In this document: positions 35,041 through 43,965 of the stretch, in pieces
Layout: every line of letters begins with the position of its first letter
Position numbering within the stretch: position 1 is the stretch's first letter
From: Pseudarthrobacter sulfonivorans
Lineage (GTDB): Bacteria > Actinomycetota > Actinomycetes > Actinomycetales > Micrococcaceae
Length of the DNA stretch: 64,000 nucleotides
Assembly (NCBI RefSeq): GCF_001484605.1
Contig: NZ_CP013747.1
Span: forward strand, 3,162,001-3,226,000
Direction of reading: 5' to 3'
Made by a program: the position numbers and the translations under genes
The notes under the pieces: generated by a model
Told to the model about the DNA's origin: nothing
Databases searched by the model: none
Seen by the model: the letters and a program-made list of their open reading frames with translations, nothing else

Positions 35041-35241
35041 ATGAAAACGCTGGTCGCATCAATGGACGGGAAAGGCCCCGCTGAAGCGCTGTACGCGGTG
35101 GCGGAACTGCAGAAGGAGGTCGGCCGCGCCGAAGCGGCCCTGGTCCGCAAGGCGAGGCAGGCCGGTCTGTCCTGGGAGGCCATTGCCCTGTGCCTTGGGG
35201 TCAGCAAGCAGGCCGTCCACCGCAAATACGGGAAGCAGTAA
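35041..35241 (+). CDS. Small HTH DNA-binding protein, probably autoregulated
   Basis: A 66-aa protein. Residues 10-40 form a helix (AEALYAVAELQKEVGRAEAA); residues about 45-66 are a helix-turn-helix (LSWEAIALCLGVSKQAVHRK). I chose ATG 35041 because GGAGGT (35028-35033) lies 7 nt upstream; ATG 35026 is upstream of that. Its promoter is covered by two copies of a palindrome, so it most likely represses itself and perhaps the divergent polymerase-like gene. Similar small HTH proteins are common in Actinobacteria, without known roles. Confidence 0.75.
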   Translation: MKTLVASMDGKGPAEALYAVAELQKEVGRAEAALVRKARQAGLSWEAIALCLGVSKQAVHRKYGKQ

Positions 35242-35357
35242 CCGGTCCGACCGTTCGGCCCGTCTTTCTGTCCGGCCTTTCGGCCGCGTGGGGGAGTTGT
35301 CCACATACGGTGGCATGGCCCTGTTTCTCCCCCTTGAGTTCGGTGGAGAGTTGCTGC

Positions 35358-36584
35358 ATGAGCAGGCACCAGCTATCGCCACCCCCTTCCGAGCGGCCTT
35401 CCGCCCAGCTGTCCCGTGCCCGGCCCTCCCCTCCCCAAGGATCTGAATCCGGTGGTTCCCAGGCCCGTGGTTCCACGTCCCGCGCGCCTGCCTCGGCACA
35501 CGCCGCGGGAGCCTGGCTGCCGGACCCCGCCGGTGCCGAGGTTCTCCTGGTCACCGGCTACGACTTTCTGCAGGGCGAAGTGGAGCGGATTGTGGCTGCC
35601 GCCGGCGGCCAGCTGCGAGTGGTGGCGGATGTGGCCGATGCCGCGAAGTACTGGGACGCCGCGGCCGCTGTGTTGGTTGGGAGCGATGTCCGCGAGCTGC
35701 CGCCGCGGCGGCGGGCCCCTGCCGTGTTGGTGGGCCTGAACGGGGAGGGGGACAGTCTCTGGCACCTGGCCACAGCACTCGGCGCGGAGCGGGTGGCGGT
35801 GCTTCCGGATGCCGCGGCCTGGCTGGCAGAGTACCTGAGCCGGGCGCGGTCGCCTGAAGCGGGAGGGCTGGTCCTCGGCATAACAGGCGGTTGTGGCGGT
35901 GCCGGCGCCACCACTGCTGCAATCTGGATCGCCCAGGCGGCCGCCGGTCTGGGTGTGCGCGTACTGCTGGTTGATGGGGACCCGTGGGGTGGTGGCCTGG
36001 AACTGGCGCTGGCAGCTGAGGAGACGCCGGGGCTGCGCTGGCCTGACCTGTCCGACGCGAGCGGAAGCATCGATCCCGAGCAGCTGGCCGACTCACTGCC
36101 GGTCGCCGGCGGGTTCTCCTTCCTGTCCTGGCCCGGCAGCCGCGACCGCCAGGCACCGGTGGATGCCGCCACCGCGGGTGGCGTGCTGGATGCGGCCCGG
36201 CGGGGCTATGAACTGGTGGTGGTGGACATCGGCCGGGGCGCCGAACCCGTGCGCATGTTTGCCTGGGACTGCGACCGCATCCTCGTGGTTGTGCCGGCGC
36301 AGCTGAAGGCCGCGGTAGCCACGGCCCGGCTGCTGCACGAGCTTCCGCCGGTTGAGGCAGCCCTCCTGGTCCGGGGCAAGGCCGGCGCCGCGCTGGACGC
36401 CGGACTCATTGCGGACGCCGTCGGCCTGCCCGTCCAGGGCCGCGTACCGGAGCTGCGCGGCGTTACGGCGGCCGGGGAAAACGGGCGGCTACTTGACGTG
36501 GGCAAACGGCGGAGCGTCAGGCATTTCGCCGCCTCAGTGCTCGATCTGCTGGACGGCGACATCCCCGTCGGAGACCTGCCGTGA
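35358..36584 (+). CDS. ssd: Septum site-determining protein Ssd / CpaE-like ATPase of the Tad pilus locus
   Basis: A 408-aa MinD/CpaE-like protein and first gene of the pilus cluster. After a Ser/Pro-rich N-terminus of about 50 residues comes a receiver-like region, then the ATPase fold. The P-loop reads GITGGCGGAGATTAA and has no lysine where MinD has GKGGVGKT; the second motif VLLVDGDPWGGGLE is kept. This matches the atypical Ssd branch (Rv3660c in M. tuberculosis), which affects septum placement when over-expressed. ATG 35358 has GGAGAG upstream. Its stop overlaps tadA. Confidence 0.85.
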   Translation: MSRHQLSPPPSERPSAQLSRARPSPPQGSESGGSQARGSTSRAPASAHAAGAWLPDPAGAEVLLVTGYDFLQGEVERIVAAAGGQLRVVADVADAAKYWDAAAAVLVGSDVRELPPRRRAPAVLVGLNGEGDSLWHLATALGAERVAVLPDAAAWLAEYLSRARSPEAGGLVLGITGGCGGAGATTAAIWIAQAAAGLGVRVLLVDGDPWGGGLELALAAEETPGLRWPDLSDASGSIDPEQLADSLPVAGGFSFLSWPGSRDRQAPVDAATAGGVLDAARRGYELVVVDIGRGAEPVRMFAWDCDRILVVVPAQLKAAVATARLLHELPPVEAALLVRGKAGAALDAGLIADAVGLPVQGRVPELRGVTAAGENGRLLDVGKRRSVRHFAASVLDLLDGDIPVGDLP

Positions 36585-37834
36585 GCGCGCGGCAGCCAGT
36601 CCCGCCGCCGTTGCACCCGGACCAGCGGACCGGGGCACGCCGTCGGCAGGCCCGGGTCCTGGATCCGCGCCTCTTGGATTCGGCGCTGTTGGAAACAGTC
36701 CGTGAATCAGTCATGACCGACGCCGGACCTGTCACCCCGTCCCGGGTTGCCGCCGCGGTCCAGGCCACCGGACGGCTGCTGGGGACGGCCGGCTCCCTCG
36801 CCGCCGTGGAACGGATCAGCGCCGAGCTGAACGGGCTTGGCCCGCTCCAGGAACTGACGCGGGACGTCCACGTCACCGATATCTTCGTCAACGCCCCGGA
36901 CTCGGTGTGGATCGACCGGGGCCAAGGCATCGAACCGGCCGGGGTTTCGTTTTCCGGAGAGGCACAGGTGCGGGCTCTGGCATCGCGGCTTGTGGCCGCC
37001 GGCGGCAGGCGGCTGGACGACGGGTCCCCGTGCGTTGATGTCAGACTTGAGGGCGGATACCGTGTCCACGCAGTCCTGCCGCCGATTTCCACCGCCGGCA
37101 CCTTGCTGAGCGTCCGCATCCGGCGGGAGCAGGTCTTCTCCATGGACGAACTCCGTGCCGGCGGCATGTTCGGCAGCGTGGTCCAGGAGGTCCTTGAACG
37201 GGTTGTTGAGCAGCGGCTGAGTTTCCTGATCAGCGGGGCCACGGGTTCCGGAAAGACCACGTTGCTGTCCACCCTGCTGGGGCTGTGCTCCCCGGCGGAA
37301 CGGCTGGTCCTGATCGAGGATGCCTCCGAACTGAACCCCGTCCATCCGCACATCGTGTCGCTGGAGTCCCGTCACGGAAACCTCGAAGGCGGCGGCGAAG
37401 TGGATCTCGGCGAACTGGTCCGGCAGGCACTGCGGATGCGGCCGGACCGGCTGGTGGTGGGGGAATGCCGTGGGGCCGAGGTGCGGGAACTCCTGACGGC
37501 CATGAACACAGGCCACACTGGCGGGGGAGGGACCATCCATGCGAACGCTGCCACCGCTGTCCCGGCCCGCCTGACAGCTTTGGGAGCTCTGGCAGGCATG
37601 GGCCAGGACGCGGTCCGGCTGCAGGCAGCCAGCGCCTTGGACGTTGTGGTCCACGTGGAGCGGTCCGGGCACGGGCGGCATGTTGCGTGCGTGGGCGTGG
37701 TGCAGGACGGTCCCGGCGGTCTAACCGTGGTTCCGGCGTTGGAGGCCAGACGCGGCCAGGTCGGCACCGGTCCAGCCTGGGAGGCGATGAGCAAGCGGCT
37801 GGGACTGTCCCTCGAGGCGGGTGCCGCCGTATGA
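36581..37834 (+). CDS. tadA: TadA/CpaF-type pilus assembly ATPase
   Basis: A 417-aa secretion ATPase (VirB11-like) that powers Flp pilus assembly. Motifs are Walker A ISGATGSGKTTLLSTLLG, Asp box LIEDASELNPVHPH, Walker B RPDRLVVGECRGAE and His box TGHTGGGGTIHAN. GTG 36581 overlaps the ssd stop, and the stop overlaps the tadB start (ATGA). Confidence 0.93.
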   Translation: MSARQPVPPPLHPDQRTGARRRQARVLDPRLLDSALLETVRESVMTDAGPVTPSRVAAAVQATGRLLGTAGSLAAVERISAELNGLGPLQELTRDVHVTDIFVNAPDSVWIDRGQGIEPAGVSFSGEAQVRALASRLVAAGGRRLDDGSPCVDVRLEGGYRVHAVLPPISTAGTLLSVRIRREQVFSMDELRAGGMFGSVVQEVLERVVEQRLSFLISGATGSGKTTLLSTLLGLCSPAERLVLIEDASELNPVHPHIVSLESRHGNLEGGGEVDLGELVRQALRMRPDRLVVGECRGAEVRELLTAMNTGHTGGGGTIHANAATAVPARLTALGALAGMGQDAVRLQAASALDVVVHVERSGHGRHVACVGVVQDGPGGLTVVPALEARRGQVGTGPAWEAMSKRLGLSLEAGAAV

Positions 37835-38712
37835 CCCTTCTGCTGGCCGTGGTCCTCGTGCTGGCGGTCGTGCTGCTCTTCAGCCCGCCCGGCGGTGCCA
37901 CAGGCCGTTTCCGGCGGGCCGTGGGGAGTGCAGGGCCAGGCCTCGCCTCTCGGGTTCAGGGCGGGGCTGGTGGCAGCAGGACGGGCGGCTCGTGGCGCAA
38001 GTTGCTCCGTGCCGGACCGGAACGGAACGACCTGTCACTGACCCTTGTGGTGCAGCAGCTTGCTGCGCTGCTGAAGGGCGGCCGCACTCCGGCACGGCTA
38101 TGGGATGAACTGTGGCTGGTCCACCGTGGCCGTCGGGAGCCAGATTCCGCAACTGCGGGCGCAGGTTCACACGCATCGCAAGACCTTGGTGGAAGGGCGG
38201 AACCAATCCGTGGGTCAGCGGCCGGGCGCAGCGGTCCGAGCCTCAGCGCAGGTTCCCTGGTGATGCTTGGCGCCGTCCGGGCAGCAGCGTTCCGGGGCGC
38301 ACCCGTGTCTGAGGCGATCAGGAAGGCCGCGCAATCGGAGTTTTCGCGCGCCGACAGCAGGGAGTTACGGATCTGGTGTGAGCTTGCCGCCTGCTTTGAC
38401 ATTGCCGAAGCCAGTGGCTGTCCACTGGCGGATGTCCTGGCGAGGTTTGCGGCCCAATTGGAAGTGGAAGACGACGCCGAGGCCGCACGGCAGACAGCGC
38501 TCGCCGGGCCCAAGGCCACGGTCGGTCTCCTGACGTGGCTCCCGCTGATGGGACTGGGCCTGGGAATAGCGTTGGGGGTGGATCCCTTGGCCATCCTGAT
38601 CGGGACCCCGCTGGGACTGGCGGCCCTCGCCGCGGGTGTGGGCCTCACCATCGCCGGAAGAATCTGGTCCGCCCGCCTGGTCGGTGCTGCCGCCGGGGCC
38701 GGTGTGCCATGA
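37831..38712 (+). CDS. tadB: TadB-like inner-membrane pilus protein (type II secretion F domain)
   Basis: A 293-aa membrane protein. A first helix (TLLLAVVLVLAVVLLF) is followed by a cytoplasmic F domain (SLVMLGAVRAAAFRGAPVSE, CELAACFDIAEASGCPLADV) and two C-terminal helices (LLTWLPLMGLGLGIALGV, PLGLAALAAGVGLTIAG). ATG 37831 overlaps the tadA stop; the frame is open upstream inside tadA but that part is not real. Confidence 0.85.
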   Translation: MTLLLAVVLVLAVVLLFSPPGGATGRFRRAVGSAGPGLASRVQGGAGGSRTGGSWRKLLRAGPERNDLSLTLVVQQLAALLKGGRTPARLWDELWLVHRGRREPDSATAGAGSHASQDLGGRAEPIRGSAAGRSGPSLSAGSLVMLGAVRAAAFRGAPVSEAIRKAAQSEFSRADSRELRIWCELAACFDIAEASGCPLADVLARFAAQLEVEDDAEAARQTALAGPKATVGLLTWLPLMGLGLGIALGVDPLAILIGTPLGLAALAAGVGLTIAGRIWSARLVGAAAGAGVP

Positions 38713-39317
38713 CGGACATTCTTGTGCCGGGGCTTGCCTTGGCCGTTGTTCTGGCTGCTGCCGCCTGCCTTGCCCTTTCGCAGCCAAGCCGGGTCCGAAA
38801 GCGACTGCTCAGACTGCGAGGGGACGTGGGCGCCGGGCCGCATGGGGCCGATGAAGCACTCACTCAAGGCGGCCGCCTTCACGGATTGCGTGACACGGCC
38901 ATGATGCTTGAGCTCGTGGCCGCGATGCTGGACGCGGGGTCTGGCATTGGCCGGTCCCTGGAACTCGTCGCAGCCTCGGCCTCCGCGGACTACGGCAAGG
39001 CGCTGCGTCCGGTGGTGTCTGCGCTCGCCATCGGAGCCGACTGGGAAACAGCCTGGCGCAGTTCCGAAGTCCGTCTTCCTGAAATCCTGGAATTGCGTGA
39101 CGCCCTGGGATTCGCCGCCCTGACCGGAGCGCCGTCGTCGGCCATCCTTTACGCACAGGCCGCGAGGTTGCGCCGGGAAAGATTCCGCGCTGCGGAGAAA
39201 CGGGCGGCCTCGCTCGGCGTGAAGCTGGTCATTCCGCTGGGCCTGTGCTCGCTCCCGGCCTTCATCTGCCTGGGCGTAGTCCCGGTCCTGCTGGCACTGG
39301 TGCCGTCCGGGTCCTGA
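38709..39317 (+). CDS. tadC: TadC-like inner-membrane pilus protein (type II secretion F domain)
   Basis: A 202-aa partner of TadB. It starts at ATG 38709, overlapping the tadB stop. An N-terminal helix (ILVPGLALAVVLAAAACLAL), an F domain (LELVAAMLDAGSGIGRSLEL, DALGFAALTGAPSSAIL) and a C-terminal helix (LVIPLGLCSLPAFICLGVVP) are visible. Confidence 0.85.
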   Translation: MTDILVPGLALAVVLAAAACLALSQPSRVRKRLLRLRGDVGAGPHGADEALTQGGRLHGLRDTAMMLELVAAMLDAGSGIGRSLELVAASASADYGKALRPVVSALAIGADWETAWRSSEVRLPEILELRDALGFAALTGAPSSAILYAQAARLRRERFRAAEKRAASLGVKLVIPLGLCSLPAFICLGVVPVLLALVPSGS

Positions 39318-39490
39318 CCGCGGGATTTGGGTTACGGTCCATTCCTCCACACCCCGTCCCGTCCTCCACAATCCGCTCAAAGCGGCGCTTATCCACTTAC
39401 GGGATGTTTGCACTTACCGAGATCCGCGGAGCCGGGAAGAGTCGAAATCAGCCGGCAACTCGGCCGGAGCACAGAAGGGAAACCGTCACC

Positions 39491-39853
39491 ATGACCATCA
39501 TCCAAAACAGCCTTTCCGCCGCCCCTGCGCCGGAGCTCAGCACGGGAGTTGCGGGTACCCCCGCATGGGACTCCGTAGTACTTGCCAATGCAGGATTGGG
39601 CGCGTGTACCTGCCAACGGGAGGAGGCCCCGGATGCCGCTGGCAACGTCGTGGAGCTTTACCCCGGTGCCAGCGAGGCGAAAAAGCGCCGGCCCCGGCTC
39701 ACAGCTTCAGAGGCCGGAATGGCGACGGCCGAATACGCCATCGCCACCCTTGCCGCGGTTGGCTTCGCCGGACTTCTCGTCTTCATTCTCCGCAGCGACG
39801 AAGTGCGCGGATTCCTGTTGAATCTCATCCGCACGGCGCTGGCCTTGCCATGA
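39491..39853 (+). CDS. DUF4244 protein, Flp pilin-like
   Basis: A 120-aa protein, the probable pilin subunit. The C-terminal third is SEAGMATAEYAIATLAAVGF followed by a hydrophobic helix and VRGFLLNLIRTAL, which is DUF4244, resembling Flp pilins where cleavage occurs before the helix. The N-terminal part of about 75 residues (with a CTC pair) is unusually long for a prepilin leader. AAGGGAAA precedes ATG 39491. A 173-nt gap after tadC may carry its own promoter. The stop overlaps the next gene. Confidence 0.8.
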   Translation: MTIIQNSLSAAPAPELSTGVAGTPAWDSVVLANAGLGACTCQREEAPDAAGNVVELYPGASEAKKRRPRLTASEAGMATAEYAIATLAAVGFAGLLVFILRSDEVRGFLLNLIRTALALP

Positions 39854-40392
39854 GTCTGCCGCCGGCAGCGCTGCCACGGGCTGATGACCGGAGCAGCCGC
39901 TGTGGCCGCTGCCGGAACCAGGGCGTGGAAAGCCGCGTGGCGCTGGGACCGGCGGCCGCGTTCCGTCGCCGGCTCCGTCGCCGCCGCCGTAGTCCGGGGG
40001 ACGCCCACGGCGCCGTGACGGCGGAGTTCGCGGTAGCGCTGCCGGCAGTACTGTTGCTCCTCGCACTGCTCTTAGCGGGAGCCTCCGCGGGCGTCACGCA
40101 GCTCAGGCTCGAGGAGGCGGCACGGGCCGGCGCCAGGGCGCTGGCCCGTGGCGAGGACCCGGCCGCAGTGCAGGGGATCGTCAGGACCTTGGCGGGGACG
40201 TCGGCAACGGCGTCCGTTGGGACTGAAGGTGAGTGGCTCAGCGTTACGGTGGCCGACGGTGTGGGCGGGCCGCTGGGGGCAACTGTGCCCTGGACGCTCA
40301 CGGCCAAGGCCACCACGCGGAGCGAAACGCCGGCTGCCGCGGCCAATCCGGGGTTGGAGCCGGTCGGGGCCCCGGAGGAGGCGCCGTCGTGA
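39850..40392 (+). CDS. tadE: TadE-like minor pilin protein
   Basis: A 180-aa protein. ATG 39850 overlaps the stop of the pilin gene. After an Arg-rich cytoplasmic segment (RRRLRRRRRSPGDAHG) comes the TadE motif GAVTAEFAVALPAVLLLLAL, a pilin-like helix with conserved Glu, and an exported domain of about 100 residues. Stop overlaps the next gene. Confidence 0.85.
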   Translation: MSLPPAALPRADDRSSRCGRCRNQGVESRVALGPAAAFRRRLRRRRRSPGDAHGAVTAEFAVALPAVLLLLALLLAGASAGVTQLRLEEAARAGARALARGEDPAAVQGIVRTLAGTSATASVGTEGEWLSVTVADGVGGPLGATVPWTLTAKATTRSETPAAAANPGLEPVGAPEEAPS

Positions 40393-40748
40393 ACAGGCAA
40401 TTCCGGGACAACCCGGAGCGCGGTTCGGGAACAGTACTCGCTGCGGGACTGGGGCTGGTTGTCATCATGGCGATGGCTCTGATGCTGTTGTTCGCACAGT
40501 CCGCGGTGATGGCCAGCAGGGCAGCGGCAGCGGCGGACCTCGCTGCCCTTGCGGCGGCCGATGCCCTGCGCGGGATCACGTCCGGAGACCCCTGCACGGT
40601 GGCCGCCGAGGTAGCAGCCCGCCATGAGGCGGCACTCGTCAGCTGTACGGAAGGGGCCGGCCAGACCGTCAAGGTCCGAACGGAGCTGAACGCACGGACG
40701 CTCGTGGGCGCCGCCACCGGTCAGGCGCGGGCCGGACCGCCGCCCTGA
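40389..40748 (+). CDS. TadG/Rv3654c-like helicase-neighbour pilin-like protein
   Basis: A 119-aa protein, starting at GTG 40389, which overlaps the TadE stop. RGSGTVLAAGLGLVVIMAMA is the start of a single pilin-like helix, followed by ASRAAAAADLAALAAADAL, the typical pattern of the Rv3654c/TadE-like family next to the DEAH helicase gene. The last 28 bases overlap the convergent helicase gene. Confidence 0.82.
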   Translation: MNRQFRDNPERGSGTVLAAGLGLVVIMAMALMLLFAQSAVMASRAAAAADLAALAAADALRGITSGDPCTVAAEVAARHEAALVSCTEGAGQTVKVRTELNARTLVGAATGQARAGPPP

Positions 40749-43150
40749 GCGGCTGTGGTGCTGAACGGCTCCGTGCTCGCCAGGAATTCCGCACTGCGGA
40801 GAGGCATTTCGCGCGCGTCTTTGAGGAGGACGTCGATGAGCGTGACGGCGGCAGCCTTGTCCAGCGGATTGTTCTTGTTCCCACATTTGGGGGACTGGAC
40901 GCAGGACGGGCAGCCCGACTCGCATTCACACGCCTTGATGGCGTCGCGCGTCGCCGAGAGCCACACCTTTGCCTTGTCGAAGCCGCGTTCGGCAAAGCCG
41001 GCACCGCCGGGGTGCCCGTCGTACACAAAGATGGTGGGCACGCCGGTGTCGGCGTGGATTGCGGTGGATACTCCGCCGATGTCCCAGCGGTCGCTGGAGG
41101 CCACAAGCGGCAGCAGGCCGATCGCTGCGTGTTCGGCGGCGTGCAGGGCCCCCGGGAACTGCGCCTCGATGAGCCCGGCGCCCGTCAGCGAACGGTTCTC
41201 CACCACAAACCAGACGGCCTTCGTGAACAGGTCCCGGGCGCCCAGCTCCAGCGGCTCCTCGCCCAGGATTTCGTTTGAAATCAAGGCCTTGCGCTGAAAG
41301 GAAACCACCTGTGTTGTCACTTTCACATCGCCGAAGTGAACGGCGATATCGCCCCAGTGCTCAGTCCGGAGTGTTTCGAGCACTTCGATCTGGGTCACGT
41401 CCCGGGCCGTTGTGTAGTAGTCGGGGTTGGCGCGCCGGACCACCACGCAGTGGTCGTCTTCGTTCAGGTCCTCCACCACATAGCTGTCGCCCTGGTGCAC
41501 GTAGATGGCACCTGTGTGCGCCTGGTAGTGCGTCTGGGGCGAATCCATGGTCCCGAGCAGGGAACCGGTGTCGGCGTCAACGATGCTTACCGGTCCGCCT
41601 CCGTCGGCGCGAAGGTTCACCATGGCCGCAGCGCTCTGGGAGTGCGTCCAGAACCAGCCCGCCGGCCGGCGGCGCAAATAGCCCTGCGCCACGAGCTGCC
41701 CCAACAGCTTCTCTGCCGTGCCGCCGAACAGGCCCAGCTCAGCCACGCCCAACGGAAGCTCCGCGGCGGCGGCACAAAGATGGGGCCCCAGCACATAGGG
41801 ATTGGAGGGATCAAAGACGGTGGCCTCCACCGACACGTCGAAAATCGCCTCGGGATGGTTCACCAGGTAGGTGTCGAGCGGATCATCGCTGGCCACAAAC
41901 GCGGCGATGGCATCCTGGCCCGCGCGCCCGGCCCGGCCGATCTGCTGGAACAGCGACGCCCTGGTGCCTGGCCAGCCCGCGACCAGGACGGCATCCAGCC
42001 CGGAAATGTCGATGCCCAGTTCAAGGGCGGACGTGCTGGAGACACCCAGGAGCTCGCCGGAGCGGAGTGCCTTTTCCAGGGCCCGGCGTTCTTCCGGAAG
42101 GTACCCGGAACGGTAGGCGGCCACGCGTTGGGGAAGAGTGGGGTCCACGTCGTCCAGAAGGCGCTTGGTGATCGAAGCGATTGTCTCCGCTCCGCGGCGG
42201 GACTTGATGAAGGCGATGGTCCGGATGCGGGACGAGACCAGGTTCGCCAGCAGATCGGCCGTTTCAGCAACGGCGGTGCGGCGTTCCCTGGCGCCGTTCT
42301 CGCCCTTGAGGTCGGTCAGGGCAGGCTCCCAGAAAGCCACCGTAGTGGAACCGTGCGGCGAGCAGTCCTCGGCAACGGCCCGGACCGGCGCCCCGATCAG
42401 GCGGCCGAACGATGTGCCCGGCTCAGAAGCCGTGGCTGACGCGGCGATGAACACCGGACCGGGATGGGCCGTCCCGGCACCGTAGTACTCGCAGATGCGG
42501 CGCAGCCGGCGCATCAGGTTGGCCACGTGCGAACCGAACACGCCGCGGTAGCTGTGGGCCTCATCCACAATCACGTACCGCAGCCGCCGGAAGAAGCTGG
42601 CCCACCAGGCGTGATTTGGAAGGATGCCGAAGTGGAGCATGTCCGGATTCGCGAGGATGAAATTGGCGTGGTCCCGGATCCACCGGCGGGACGCGGGGTC
42701 GGTATCGCCGTCGTACGTCTCGGCCCGTACGGTGGGCAGCTTCAGGGAACGGATGGCTGCGAGCTGGTCGGCAGCGAGTGCCTTCGTGGGGGAGAGATAG
42801 AGCGTCACGGCGCCGTCGTCGTGGATCTTTCCCGGTTCGGACAGGACGCGCAGTTCGGAGCGGTGGATGGCATCAAGCGCCGGCAGTTGGTAGGCCAGGG
42901 ACTTGCCGGATGCGGTGCCGGTGGCGATGACCACGTGCTCGCCGCCGTGGGCCAAGTTGGCGGCCTGGATCTGGTGCCGGTACGGCTCGTGGATGCCCAG
43001 GGAGCCGTAAGCGGCCACCAGATCAGGGTGTGCCCACGCCGGCCACGGTTCGTGGACTGCCTGCCGGGCTGGGATGGTGCGGACATGACGCAACTGTTCC
43101 GGGTCCGGGCCTCGGCCCAGCAATGGAATCAGGGAGTCATGGGGGTTCAC
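40721..43150 (-). CDS. DEAD/DEAH helicase with C-terminal DUF1998 zinc domain (MrfA-like)
   Basis: An 809-aa superfamily 2 DNA helicase. Motif I is ATGTASGKS, motif II DEAH in VIVDEAHSYRG, motif III ASATASEP, and motif VI QQIGRAGRAGQ. The C-terminus has four cysteines (CECESGCPSCVQSPKCGNK), as in MrfA, a mitomycin-repair helicase, and in Rv3649, the M. tuberculosis counterpart next to the same pilus genes. GTG 43150 is the start. DNA repair is inferred from family. Confidence 0.9.
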   Translation of the reverse strand: MNPHDSLIPLLGRGPDPEQLRHVRTIPARQAVHEPWPAWAHPDLVAAYGSLGIHEPYRHQIQAANLAHGGEHVVIATGTASGKSLAYQLPALDAIHRSELRVLSEPGKIHDDGAVTLYLSPTKALAADQLAAIRSLKLPTVRAETYDGDTDPASRRWIRDHANFILANPDMLHFGILPNHAWWASFFRRLRYVIVDEAHSYRGVFGSHVANLMRRLRRICEYYGAGTAHPGPVFIAASATASEPGTSFGRLIGAPVRAVAEDCSPHGSTTVAFWEPALTDLKGENGARERRTAVAETADLLANLVSSRIRTIAFIKSRRGAETIASITKRLLDDVDPTLPQRVAAYRSGYLPEERRALEKALRSGELLGVSSTSALELGIDISGLDAVLVAGWPGTRASLFQQIGRAGRAGQDAIAAFVASDDPLDTYLVNHPEAIFDVSVEATVFDPSNPYVLGPHLCAAAAELPLGVAELGLFGGTAEKLLGQLVAQGYLRRRPAGWFWTHSQSAAAMVNLRADGGGPVSIVDADTGSLLGTMDSPQTHYQAHTGAIYVHQGDSYVVEDLNEDDHCVVVRRANPDYYTTARDVTQIEVLETLRTEHWGDIAVHFGDVKVTTQVVSFQRKALISNEILGEEPLELGARDLFTKAVWFVVENRSLTGAGLIEAQFPGALHAAEHAAIGLLPLVASSDRWDIGGVSTAIHADTGVPTIFVYDGHPGGAGFAERGFDKAKVWLSATRDAIKACECESGCPSCVQSPKCGNKNNPLDKAAAVTLIDVLLKDAREMPLRSAEFLASTEPFSTTAAQGGGPARA

Positions 43151-43177
43151 CCCAACATTCTTTCACCCGGGGAAAAA

Positions 43178-43870
43178 TCACCCCACGGAAAGGTCAGCAC
43201 CCTCATCGGAGGTGGACAACAAAAGCACGCGGCAAACAGTGGACCATCCCAGGTGGGAGTACAGCTTCTGGCCGTCGATGGAGGCCAGCAGCAGGCCGTT
43301 CTCCACATCCGGTCCGATGGCCTGCGCCGCAAGGGCCTTCATGATGAAGCTGCCCAGGCCGCGACGCTGGAACTCGGGTTGGACAACAATCTTGTCGAAC
43401 ACCGCCGTCTCGCCCACTACAAACACCCTGCCGCTCGCCGCCACCGTGTCACCCGATCGGACCACCGCGTGGTGGACGCCGTCAAGTTCGGAGGCGACCA
43501 GGTTCAGGTCGTCGTCGGAGAGCCACGGATCTTCCGTGTCCTGGGTGGCCATGTCCACAATCATCATGGCCTGCGATGCGGACGTGACGTTCAGGCCGTG
43601 TTTCTGGGCCAGCGCCGTGAAACGGGCAACGTCGTTGGTGAGGATGGTCAGGACCCTCGGCGGTGCCTCGGCAGTCTTCGCAGCCAGGGCCGCGAACTCG
43701 TCAGCGGAGGGGTCGTGGGCGAAGTATTCCCATTCCCCGGTGGTGTCGGCCCGCAGTGCGGCGGGGAATCGGCCCTCAACCGTTGTCTGGTAACCGCGGC
43801 AGCCGGCCCAGCCAGCTACCCAGACTTCAAGAAGGCGTGTGATGTCTTCAACCAAGGCGTCCGGACTCAT
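43178..43870 (-). CDS. GNAT-family N-acetyltransferase
   Basis: A 230-aa protein. The acetyl-CoA motif A is VVQPEFQRRGLGSFIMKALA; the C-terminus LLLASIDGQKLYSHLGW completes the GNAT fold. I chose ATG 43870, because TACTCT ends 6 nt upstream (leaderless pattern); an ATG 33 nt further upstream has no support. It precedes the helicase gene in the same direction by 27 nt. Substrate unknown. Confidence 0.82.
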   Translation of the reverse strand: MSPDALVEDITRLLEVWVAGWAGCRGYQTTVEGRFPAALRADTTGEWEYFAHDPSADEFAALAAKTAEAPPRVLTILTNDVARFTALAQKHGLNVTSASQAMMIVDMATQDTEDPWLSDDDLNLVASELDGVHHAVVRSGDTVAASGRVFVVGETAVFDKIVVQPEFQRRGLGSFIMKALAAQAIGPDVENGLLLASIDGQKLYSHLGWSTVCRVLLLSTSDEGADLSVG

Positions 43871-43965
43871 GTCATGAGAGTATTCCAGCCCCGACACAAG
43901 CAACAGGGGTAGGGTGCCCCCGATGTGACTTGCTTATGCAATCGTGACAGGACAAGACTGACCGA

